64,000 bases of DNA. Source: Parietaria judaica. Lineage: Eukaryota > Streptophyta > Magnoliopsida > Rosales > Urticaceae. The stretch spans positions 17,080,532 through 17,144,531 of the forward strand of contig OX940871.1 in NCBI GenBank assembly GCA_954871525.1, in the 5' to 3' direction. The first letter of the stretch is position 1. The number at the start of each line of letters is the position of its first letter. Of this stretch, positions 33,792-45,206 are shown one piece after another. The notes beneath the pieces were generated by a model. That model saw nothing but the letters and a program-made list of their open reading frames with translations, had not been told where the DNA came from and searched no databases. The position numbers and the translations under genes are program-made.

Positions 33792-35369
33792 TTCCATAAT
33801 TACAAATGGACATTTTTTTTAAACCTTGAGCCACAAATGGGCATTTGCCTCATTTACCCCCTTTTTTTTTTTTTTACAATCCTTTAATATTTCATGTCAT
33901 AAATATTTAACCACAAGTCTTGGTGACCAAGCCATGCGAATATTTCCTTTTCTAATGCAATTGGTCAATTATTTTTTATTAATCAAAAGAAAAATATCCG
34001 ATATCTCGATGTAATATGGAATCTCGATTAAGTTGGCACTCAATAATACAATTAAGAAAAAAGAATGAGGCTCAATTACCTACGTGATATCATGAAATAT
34101 TATTGTCCAGTTACAACGCTAATCTTATCAACGTAAGAACTTGCTAGCTCGTATAAAATGATTCGCATATCATGTTTCATCATGTATGAATGGACTTAAT
34201 TCTTCTATTGTGAAGGAAGCAAGGCTCAATTATAAATTATCTCGTTAAAGGTTGTCCGGGCAATAAAATAAAATTGTGTTTGTATATATTTTTATTAATT
34301 TCAAAACGCATTTTGTATTTATCTATTAATAAAATAGTACATATAGTTTACTTATTTCACTATTTAAACAAAGCTCTTATACGTACTATGTTGATTAACC
34401 TAGAAAATAATAACATCGGTCCATTATAAGTTGTGGGGCATTAATTAAAACTATGATTTAAATTTTAAAGTAGCTCTCGAGCGCTCCATCTACCAATTGA
34501 TTATCCTTTTTAACTCTATTGATTTGGACATAAAGTGTTTTGCTAATCAACCGCAAAAGTATGGGACGTGACACGTGAGCACAAAAATAATATAGTTCAC
34601 TTGATTCACCTACATAATCTTTCTACATCCTCCCAAACAGAGGCGAAACCACTCGCAAGACTAGTGTGGTTAAAGCCAAACCGAACATTTTTTTTAATCA
34701 TTTTTAGTACTATTTTTTAAAGACATTACAAATGAACCTTTTTTATTTACAATAAAAAATTAAACCAGTCTTCCTGAAGTTTAAATCCTAATCTGCTTAT
34801 GCTCCCTAATCTCATCTTAAAGGAATAAAAATGAATTATATATATTTATTAAAATATATGATATTATTTTCAGATTTTGAGTAATATTTAATTTTTTATA
34901 CGAATTTCGTGGGTATATCTATCAATTTGCAGTTTACGCCACCGATATCATTTTTTTTAAAATCTTACGTAAATTCCAACGATATACATGTTGCGCTTTC
35001 GTTATACCCGTAAAGTGAACTTGCTATCGATTTGCGGGGATTTGAACTTTCTTCTTCACAACTTTTTTTTTTTAACCTGTATGAATGGATATTATCTTCA
35101 CACGTCAAAATATTATGACCTAACATTCGACACACACTATGTTATAATATGAAGTATGAACATAATGGCATCAATTTATTGATACTTATAGTAGTTTGGT
35201 ACGACATCAATACGACACGTAATTGCAAGCGTTTCGGTAGATTAGTAATTTCACTCGTCACCTATTTTAGTCCATCGTCCGGTATCACAGCCTATTTCGT
35301 TTGGGCATCTCAAGAGTGACTCCCAAATATACCAAACACAAACGGAAGATTCCTCTCCGCCTCCCGGAC
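33792..35369. other. Intergenic DNA upstream of the ELO-like gene
   Basis: No other gene was recognised. A lone foldback arm related to 17476-17588 lies at about 33807-33848. A decayed tRNA-like head (minus strand 'tcaattggtagatggagcgctcg', about 34470-34500) may be SINE debris. The promoter of the plus-strand gene should lie in the last few hundred bases, without an obvious TATA box. Confidence 0.4.
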
Positions 35370-36309
35370 ATGAAGGCGGCGGAGATTCTCCACGGCGCAA
35401 GATTCCTCCTCTCGGAGCACCCCATCATCGTCAATTTCCGCTGGAGCCACACCCAGTCGTGGGGCTCCACGTGGACGTTCCTCTTCTCGGCCCTCGCCAT
35501 TTACCTCCTCCTCTCCGTCCTCCTCCACTTCCTCCTCCGGGCGCTCCGACCATGCCGGGCGCCAATTCCGTTGGGACCCGCACCGGCTGTAATCAGCCTC
35601 TCGCTTTCAGTTATCTCCGCTGCCATATTCGCCGGTACTCTCCTCTCTGCTGCCGCGGAAATCCGTGACACACGCTGGCTCTGGGCCTCGACGCGCCGTC
35701 ACCGTGCGTTGAGCCAGAGCCAGATGCCGGCGCTGGAGTGGCTGCTCTGCTTCCCGCTTGGCACGCGCCCATCTGGGCGCGTTTTCTTCTGGTCGTACTT
35801 GTACTACCTCTCGCGTTTCGTCCACATGGTCAGAACTTTATAATTTTACTTTGACAAAGATACAAGTTCAAATACTCAAAACATTATATCCTATCTGACA
35901 GATCGGAACCTTGTTCGGGGCCATACGACGCCGGAAAGTGTCGCCATTCCACGTCATCAACCACTCGGTCCTGACGTTCGTGTCGTTTCTCTGGCTGGAA
36001 TTCTCGGTCTCCTTTCAAATCCTCGCGATCCTCTCCGCCACGCTGGCCTACGCGGCGCTTCACGGGTACCGCTTCTGGGCATGCCTCTCGACGCGCCGGT
36101 CGCGCGTGCCGTTCGTTGTCGGCTGCCAGCTGGCGCTGCTCGCCTGCCACGTGACGTGCCACGTGGGAGTGCTGGCGCTGCACCTCGTGCGAGGGGGCTG
36201 CAACGGGATCGGCGCGTGGGTGCTGAACTCGGTGGTCAACGGGGTCGTCATGGTCTGGTTTTTGGGCTTTCACGTGAAGAAGAGGAATGATCAAAGCAAG
36301 AATACGTGA
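35370..36309 (+). CDS. ELO/HOS3-like fatty-acid elongase-family membrane protein, two exons
   Basis: Predicted 288-residue protein. Exon 1 is 35370-35828 (153 codons), the intron is 35829-35901 (ATG|GTCAGA ... CTGACAG|ATC, phase 0, 73 bp), and exon 2 is 35902-36309. The N-terminal block H-P-I-I-V-N-F-R-W-S-H and the S-W-G-S-T-W motif match plant ELO-like (GNS1/SUR4; HOS3-type) proteins. These are ER enzymes or enzyme-like proteins related to the condensing step of very-long-chain fatty-acid and sphingolipid acyl elongation. Several hydrophobic segments are visible (about 33-57, 75-96, 137-151, 175-200, 220-245, 260-280). The histidine box expected as H-x-x-H-H reads H170-V-I-N-H174. The protein ends in a basic tail (K-K-R-N) that may serve as ER retention. 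The upstream in-frame extension has no ATG, so 35370 is the start. Function in elongation is inferred from family. Confidence 0.87.
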
Positions 36310-38940
36310 GTGGTGTGTCGTTGATTTTGACCCTTTTTTTTTTGGGTAATCATGCAAATTTGAGTGAGACTTTTCACTCATTAGAAACACACACGAAAAT
36401 GTATATTTACAAGGACTAAGAATAGGGTTTTTGTTTAATATGACTAGTTTAAAAATTAAAGAATTCTACTTATATATTAATGCTTTTTTTACATGTACAA
36501 GTTACAACTATAAAATGTGTAGTTTGGTTAAATTTTTAGGCCAGTTGATTCAAATTTTATCATACTGTTGAAGTTCTTAATTTTTTAAAATTAAAATTGT
36601 ATAAAAGTATTTAATCAAATTTATTAATTTATTAAAAAATATATTTATATTACACTAAACTATTTTTTCCATTATTATTAGTTTTAAAGAAATTATAATT
36701 ATTGTCGGTGTCCACTTTCCATATGTTATTTAGGTCTAACCAATCGCGTGATAAGAGTAGGTGAAGGCATAAACATGTACAACTCGATTTGCGTTTTTGC
36801 AAAATTTATAGGTCGGTTGATTATTATTATTATGCCATTTTATTTTTTAGAAAAATAATATCCATTGACCAATGAATGTGTTTATTATATTATTTATTAC
36901 AAAAATTTACTAGACCATAATCGTGCAATTGGTTGCATAATTTAAAAAAAAAAAATCAAACTTCAAGTATTTTAGTCAAAATCTACCCTATAACCTAATT
37001 TTATAAACTTAATAATTATTATGAACAGATCACTTTCCCTTTTAATTAGATGCTTAAAAACTCATAATCAAAACGTGTCTCAATAAGTTCTCTTTTACTT
37101 TGACAAGTAAAATCTATTTTGGGTATTTTCATATTTTTCAACGACAGTGTTCGTTTGTTCTCTCTAATAGTTGTACTAATTTGAATATTATTATTCCTTG
37201 CTTTTTTGTTTTCCAAGAGTTTGGCATTTACTTGGAAAATAAGAAAAGTAATTATGCTAAATTAGGGTTTGAGATTTCGTCTCAAAATTCGGAAAGCGAA
37301 TGGCTAATTTTGGGAGCTCGATATAAGAATGTTTGTTGCATACGTGTTATATACTATAGTAAGTTCTTAATCCTCTTTTTCGCATAAATATGCAATATCA
37401 CTCAAATTTACTTTTGAAGTTCACATTTTTTTTTTGGGCAAAAATATCCATTGTCGATTAAATTGAAAAATAATTGTCATTAACTAGGAGACCTTAATGG
37501 GCATAAAGACCAAAAACTAGCGAAACACAACTTTAGCGATTTAAGGTACTCATACGAAGGAATCTCGGTTCAACCGATATCTCTATGTAGTAAATCCTCG
37601 TTGGCCCCAAGCATGTCAATAGTAGTTCATGGCCGATAATCCTTGAAAGTTGAAACAACATATATGTAGTAATTTTATTCCCGAGCTCTATTCCAATACG
37701 TAAACAATTGAGATTACGAAAGACTTACATCGAGATGTTCTCTTGTGACATTAGAGTCTGTCCATAGCCTTTTTCATTCTCAATTTTACGCATTCTCTCA
37801 GACCACTTATATGGGCATCGAGACCATCATCGTCAAGCCCCTGGCCATGATGGCCTCGTGATCCGATGTGTGGGTGAGCCCATATGTGCGGCTTTACTAC
37901 TTCTTGGATATCCAACTGACCTCGTGCAATACTTCATTGAGATGCGGAAGATCGTCAGTATCCTAGAGACATAAATGTACGGACTTAGTCGGCGGGAGAG
38001 GCTTCATGTTCTTCGGTAAGTTGGTTCTAGCAGACCGGTCGAATATGAAGGCAATGGAAGACAATTATTTGCTTTAACTAACGTAGTTAATTATTTTTTG
38101 GATAGTGGAATTTAAGCTTTTAGTGATTTTGAATACTTATGATAAAAAAATGTTAAAAAGCACAATTTTGATGACATTTATGTATTTATGAAAGAAAAAA
38201 ATTGAGAACTTATTACCACCACACATTGATAAACTTTAGGTACTTATGCCATAAATATCCCTTTCGATCTCTTTTTATTCGCGGAGTATTGTGTTAGCCT
38301 GTTAGGTAAGGAGATTGGAGAATATGGACAAGTTAATGATGAAGGTCTCTATGTCTATTGTCTACCATTACATTTGAGAATAAAATAGGATCTTCGTCTT
38401 ATTACAAGAATATCCTAAGTTTGTTTATTTACTTTAAAAACATTAACTTATTATTAATAAAAACGAGAGACTTTTTTCTCTCTTGAAAAGGAAGTGAGAT
38501 TGACCCTTTTTGTATTGATAACATCATAAAAAATATTATCATCACTCATCACTGTTAATTTTTTAATTATTTTTTTATTAATACTTTATTGATCGAGGTT
38601 TAATTTAACATTAAATAATTGGAAAAAAAGATTACAAGTTATTTAATTGTCGTTTTTTAATGGTTTGCTAAGATATGTGATCTGTAGAGAAATGACGTTT
38701 ATTCTCGTATTCTCTTTAATAGTTAGCTATATCTCGATGATTCCCAATCAAATTTTTAAATAAATTCTTATGTGAAACTTGTCGTTAAAGCTCAGTTTGA
38801 ATTATTGTGGTATGATTATATGATAAATTAAATAATGCAATTTGAGAACTTATTTAAAAATAAACAGCTTGGTATATCATTAATAATGAGAACTGAGTAG
38901 ACTGCCACTTTCTCTAGTGGTCTCAAGTTAGGAGTCCTAA
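36310..38940. other. Intergenic DNA, no gene recognised
   Basis: Starts with the 3' flank of the ELO-like gene. A less AT-biased patch at 37530-38060 has no long frame and no recognised motif; it could be old transposon debris. A tRNA-like phrase ('ctctagtggtctcaag ... agttcaagtt', 38913-38955) just before the TTA repeat may be a SINE end. Confidence 0.4.
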
Positions 38941-38946
38941 GTTCAA

Positions 38947-38947
<1 letters not shown>

Positions 38948-39015
<68 letters not shown>

Positions 39016-39016
39016 T
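38948..39016. repeat. (TTA)n microsatellite
   Basis: About 22 uninterrupted ATT/TTA units. A similar run lies at 51431-51470 inside repeat R. Confidence 0.95.
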
Positions 39017-40073
39017 TCGAGTTATGGAGGGGTGAATTTTGTCGATTTATTGTTTAGCAATTAGTTTATATACGGATAACTAATAAAAATTTGACTTTTT
39101 GTTATCTAATGCAACGGAAATACTGAAAAGGTAAAAATAAAGGGATAGATGTTCTTGATCGTTGATTCGTGCACGAATATCGATAGAAGAACCTTCCGTT
39201 GTCTATTGATTCACGACAAATAGCTAGATTCCAGGCATCCAATCACCGTTGATTCGCGCACGAATACCGGCTCTTAGGCATCAACTCGACGCTCGCTCAC
39301 GAGGCTCTCGATTTGGTGAAAGAAACTGTAGAACCTTGTATTTAATATTCTTAACTATCGATAAGTCCTTGAATTTTTTGAAAATTATCGATACACCGAA
39401 AATGTTGTGTGTGTGTGTATATATATATATATGTATGTATGTATAACTTGTTAAAAAGGATTCATCGATTTCTGATAAATTTATTTACTTTATGGTTAAT
39501 AATTGATAAACCACGGATCAAGTTTTTTTTGATATTCCACGTTTTCTTGGTGATCGGTTATTTTCCGACTTTCCTCTTTTTCTTTACACTTTTTCATGAA
39601 AAAGCTACCCAATATCTAGCGATTTTTCCCGAAAATTTTGTGAATAAATTGTCGAAAGTCGACGAACTTTTTTCAAGAAATTGTAATACTTGGTTGAGGT
39701 ATATTCTTATAAGAAGATGAGTAGAGACATTGCAAGGGCACAATGTACCATTTTAGGGAGGGAAATAACTCTGCTTTCGAGTAAAATTATTGTCTTCGTT
39801 TTTGTGTATGAGACTTTGTTTACATATGTTAGTTTATCTAAGACATAATATGACATTCTATATGTTGGTATTTTGGATACTATAACACTTGAGTATAAAA
39901 ATATTTTCTATATTTTCTATCGATAACCGATTATATAAGATTCGATAACGATACTTGAGATTAAATAAAATCAAAATATGAATTTTACCTAACATAAAAT
40001 AGACTGATTCAAATTAAAAATCAATTTTGTCTTAACGATTTTCAAAAGTACCAATCTCCTTACATAATAACAA
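39017..40073. other. Intergenic DNA, no gene seen
   Basis: AT-rich sequence. A 103-codon frame at about 39409-39720 starts in an AT repeat and is Phe/Ile-rich without known motifs, so it is not called. Confidence 0.5.
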
Positions 40074-40082
40074 AAGAATTTA

Positions 40083-41072
40083 GGGTAAACTGCGGCTAAT
40101 GTACCCAATGTTTGATCTTCTGCGGATTATGTACCCAATGTTTATTTTTGGCGGCTAATGTACCCAATGTTTGATCCGTTAGATATTTTCGTGTTTTCCG
40201 TCAGTTGACCGTTAGAGATGATTCCTCCTCTATAGGTACACTTTTCGTATTTTTGACATAACTCACTCATTTTTTGTCCAAATTTTATGCACGACCTATG
40301 GTTGGAAATTTAAGAGATAGATCTACAACTTTGGTGTTTTAAGTTTTGTAAAATAAGTTTTAGAAAAATATGAAATTTTAATTACAACGTAAAACTGGAC
40401 ATTAGTTTAATGCAAAATATTTGTTTAGAGTAAATTTTAATATACTTAATGACTTTTTAGGATGAAACGTAAAACTAAAAAGTTGTAGATAAATGTTTTA
40501 TCTTTCCAACAGGTGTTTATTTATAAATTTTGGACAAAAAATGTGTGAGTTATGCCAAAAATATGAAAGATGTGATGTGAAATAATCTTTCTTATTTTTG
40601 GCATAACTCACTCATTTTTTGTCCAAAATTTATAAATAAACACCCGTTGGAAAGATAAAACATTTATCTACAACTTTTTAGTTTTAAGTTTCATCATAAA
40701 AAATCATTAAGTATATTAAAATTTGCTCTAAACAAATATTTTGCATTAACTAATGTCCAGTTTTACGTTGTAATTAAAATTTCATATTTTTCTAAAACTT
40801 ATTTTACAAAACTTAAAATTCCAAAGTTGTAGATCTATCTCTTATCTTTCCAACCATAGGTCGTGCATAAAATTTGGACAAAAAATGAGTGAGTTATGTC
40901 AAAAATACGAAAAGTGTACCTATAGAGGAGGAATCATCTCTAACGGTCAACTGACGGAAAACACGAAAATATCTAACGGATCAAACATTGGGTACATTAG
41001 CCGCCGAAAATAAACATTGTGCACATAATCCGCAGAAGATCAAACATTGGGTACATTAGCCGCAGTTTACCC
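40083..41072. mobile_element. Foldback Mutator-like element, 990 bp
   Basis: Nearly the whole element is one palindrome. It opens GGGTAAACTGCGGCTAATG, closes with the complement, and the arms of roughly 480 bases each meet near 40578. It is flanked by an exact 9-bp duplication AAGAATTTA (40074-40082 and 41073-41081), the size made by Mutator-like transposases. No transposase is encoded. Each arm itself contains an inverted pair ('cataactcactcattttttg' and its complement), so the element holds four related segments. Confidence 0.93.
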
Positions 41073-41081
41073 AAGAATTTA

Positions 41082-41322
41082 ACAAATTTAGTAAGGGTAA
41101 ATTTTTTTTTCGAACATGAAGAAGAAAAAAGAGAGAGAGAATATGTTTTAAGAGTAAAAAATAGTATGAGCCGTACGTAGAAACACATGACAATTTTACT
41201 TGTTTACATGAAATTTTGATATGACTTCTTAAGAATAGATTAAATACCAAAAATTATTTTTGCTCAACAATTAAATATCTAAGAATAGATTAGACCAATG
41301 ATTGGTCGCATATTACAGCATA

Positions 41323-41359
<37 letters not shown>

Positions 41360-42663
41360 GTATATGTATATATATGAGCTGATTCAAGTTGGCTTCCCCA
41401 GTAGATATAAGTTTAAACAGCAATATATATATAATCAAATTCATATATATATATATATAAATTTGATTGTATGATCTCATGTGTATATGACAATGAGACT
41501 GAATTCTTTCATTCCCAAAGTGACTCTCTAAATTTAGCACTTACATTTCCAACGCACATTGAAGAGCTTAATTCCCAAACCCAAAATGTTAATTTCTATA
41601 TAATATACTTCTGACGCCAATAAAATGCAACAACGTTTGGCATAAGCATAAAAACGTGTAAGAAAAAGGAGAGTTGTGGCTAGTTGGTCCCTAAAATCCA
41701 AAGAAATGGGCCACAACATTCATGAGCTTTGGTTTGAGGTATTTGAGTTTTCTATGTCACTCAGATTCAGAAAGAGAACAGGACCATTTTATTTTCTCCA
41801 TTTTCACTACCCAACTTGTACAATTCAAACATTATTGGGACATGACGTCGTGAGTAAATTTTTATGTATAAATCAAATTTTTAAATAATAAAAAATTACA
41901 ATACCTTCAATTTTACTAAAAAAAGAGAAGAAAAAAAAAGACACAGGTGCAAAATTTAACTGTACATCAAAATTTTACAGCGGACAAATTTGACCACTGT
42001 GGTTGTCAAGTTTGTGGTTGTCTTTATTGCGGTCGCGCTCCGTTTTGCAAAACACACCATCAATGTATAGGAGACGAACTCGACCAACGTCGTTTCCAAG
42101 AACCCTCGTACATGGCTTCTTTGTTCAAGTTCTATATATGTGTGGTTGTTAGTCATGATGCTGTATAATATGTTGCTTGGGAACTAAGGATGGGTCCATT
42201 TTTTGAGTCCAATTTCGCGGAGATGTACTATTGTATTCATGGCTCTTTATCCCCGATGTTGCTAGTCATTAGTTACTCTTGCTTGTCCACTACGCGGGGC
42301 GGGATGCGTGGTCTTCTTAAGCATCCATCGCAACTGCAACAAGCATTGTTCTTATGAATTTTGCTTTGACTAAGGTTTTGTCAACAATTATCACTAGATA
42401 TCATAGCGGGAACCCGCGTAAGCTGGCTCCAAAGGCTCGAGCAGTATAGTTGCATTGTACCCGAGTTCCTACACTCAATCACGTATAAACTATACGGTAT
42501 AACTACCTGGGTAGCTTGGAGGGTTCCCTAAATATAATTAATGACTCACTCTCTGCACCCCCTAGATATTTGGTATTTTATAAATTTTTTTAATCATTGC
42601 ATGTTTTTTTTTCCTTTTCTAATTTAAGTATATTTAATATATATATATATATGTTTACTTTCT
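41082..42663. other. Intergenic DNA, no gene recognised
   Basis: Contains an (AT)n tract (41324-41353) and a patch of ordinary base composition at 42170-42540 with no usable frame. A 73-codon Cys-rich plus-strand frame at 41947-42168 has no signal peptide and no family match I can recognise, and is left uncalled. Confidence 0.45.
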
Positions 42664-43163
42664 ACGCTAAAGTTTGAGGTCACAAACTGATTACTGAATT
42701 TAGGTCAAAGATATCAAAATTTAAGACATTTTTTTCTGAAATATCTAACCTTTTTGTCCAAAATTTTAGATATCTATGTCCTAAATTTTTGACATTTGAT
42801 TTGTCCATCTAAAAATTAGTTGAATATGTGTGATTTCAAATCTCACATTATTTTGGTATTATTTTTTCAACCAAATGATTCGTCTAATTTGGGATATTTT
42901 TCGAAGGCATCTAAAATGTAAGACATCTTTTTCTAAAAGTTGGGACATTTTATGAGACGTCCCAACATCTTTGTCTGAAATTTATAGCATCTTCTGTAAG
43001 ATTGAAAAATTTGTTTGTTAGGAGGGTTTAAAGCTGTCGAAATTAAGAGATGCCTTAAATTTAGGACATAATGATATTTTATCCAAAATTTGATAATAAT
43101 GCTATTTTACTAATTAGTAATTGTTGAAACTAGACCGTAATTTTATCAATAACTAGTGGACAG

Positions 43164-43182
43164 CACCGCGCTTCGCGCGGTG
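43164..43182 (-). other. Helitron 3' hairpin
   Basis: Perfect 8-bp stem with a 3-base loop in AT-rich surroundings, placed 7 bases before the terminal CTAG. Confidence 0.88.
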
Positions 43183-44112
43183 GCGTGGCGATTAATTACC
43201 GATTATAAAATTAAACATATATATTTTGAAATTATTAAACTATAAAATCATAAAGATAAATATCGAATTATTTATAAGAATAGTTATTTCCTCTATTCCA
43301 TATCCAACTTGGTGACATATATCACCTTTAAAAATTTTGTTTAATCAACTGGTGGCATATTAATAAATCTCTTCACATAAGTTGACTAAATTTTTACTAT
43401 AAGACAAATTCTAAAATCTAAGCTTAAATATCATGTAAAAGTAGTGAATATATACATATATTAGGTTATGTAAATTAATTTGCACAAAATATAGATCGAT
43501 TCATTTCCTCAACCCTTTGCATAAAAGAGGTTTAAGGTTTTGGAACAACAAAATTAAGAGGAAATAAAAGTAAAATACAGGAAAAAAAGAAAAGAAATAA
43601 CAATTACAATTAAAAACACGAAAAAGGCCTACATCACAGAATATATACATATATATATTTGTTGTATTTGCATGAAATTTGAATTCATAAGCATAAAATA
43701 ATAAAAATAAAATTAATAATTTCCAATCGTATACATGAAGAAGTAGTCCATTATGCCCAGGTCAACCTTGATTTTCTCGTGATTATAACTTTTGCGGAGC
43801 TCTTTTGAATTTAGATAGCCCAAGAATTTCTGCATATTTGTTATTTAATAACTATTTAAGCATGTTATATTAAATTATATCACGTAACACATAATGTTAT
43901 CAGAATAAAACACATATTAACCAATGTACGACTGAGAAAAAATCAAAATTATGATAAAAAATAATTTAAATAGATTTAAAAAATAAACTCACAAAAACTA
44001 CAGAGTTTATATAAAAAAAAAAAAAAAAACTATATATCATCCAAAAAAGTAAACAGAATATTTGAAAAAGAAAAAATATATAGGTGTAAAATCTGTTTGC
44101 GTGAGAGTGTGC

Positions 44113-44146
<34 letters not shown>

Positions 44147-44182
44147 CAATTTATGCAAACAATATTTGAAAAATCTATATAT

Positions 44183-44218
<36 letters not shown>

Positions 44219-45206
44219 TTATATATCAATTTATGCAAACAATATTTGAAAAATCTAAATATCTTTGAGTCATTTTGTTCTTCTTCTTCTTGTTATATAT
44301 TTATTATATTTAATAATATATATATATATATAGACACTAAGTCATTATTTCCTTAAAAATCTCAACCAATAAAAAACAAACGATAAAAAATAAAGTAACA
44401 TAGAAATAAAGTTTAACAAAAAACCATGTAACACAAATCGATAAAAGCATACCTTGACAAAAATTATATGCTACTCGTTCCATGATGAATGATACTAACT
44501 AAAAAAACAAAGAACAAATGAGGATCAAAATTTTATCTTGAGGATGAAATAGCAGTACGTATATAAAGTCATCCAAAGAACATGAAGAGTTACCATATTT
44601 ATTTGATTTTAATAGGAAAAATAATTATTAGGATTGGAAGAGTCCAATATATTAATTAGATAGTTACAAAAATTGCTTGAGATACAAATAATAAGAATTA
44701 AAGTACCATTAGTGAAAAAGAATATAAATAATATATTATTGAAGGCAAAAACGGTGCTTTACAATGGAAAAAGAAAGCATCTTGCAATTAGAAATTTAAT
44801 TCATATGTTAAAAAAATAGTCTTTAATATAAAAAATGAACAAAAATAAAACGATACAAATTATAAAATAATAAATGACATAAAAATAGGAAACAGTATAC
44901 ATAATAATAAGATAAAATACTACACTAATTATAAAAGATTAAACGACCAAGAAAACATATTAGGTGAATAGAAAAAATATATTTTTAGCATTTATAATTT
45001 CTAATTTGTTGTGTATTTAATATTCTTTGTTTATAATAATCAAGTATATGCAACCTTAAGTTATTATGCATTAAAGATGATACGGTGGAGAATTTAATAT
45101 TCCTTGAAGATTTAACACTATTTGTGTGATGAACAATTTTAAAAAAAATTAAAAATATGAGAATATAAGGTGGCGTTTGGTTATAGTCTCAGATACCAGT
45201 TTTTGG

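Noticed and set aside
34440..34505. tRNA gene on the minus strand ('attggtagatggagcgctcg')
   Set aside because: Only an A-box-like head; no B box or cloverleaf. At most SINE debris.
41947..42168. Cys-rich 73-codon plus-strand frame, considered as a secreted Cys-rich peptide
   Set aside because: No signal peptide, no conserved Cys spacing, and no start context; too weak to call.
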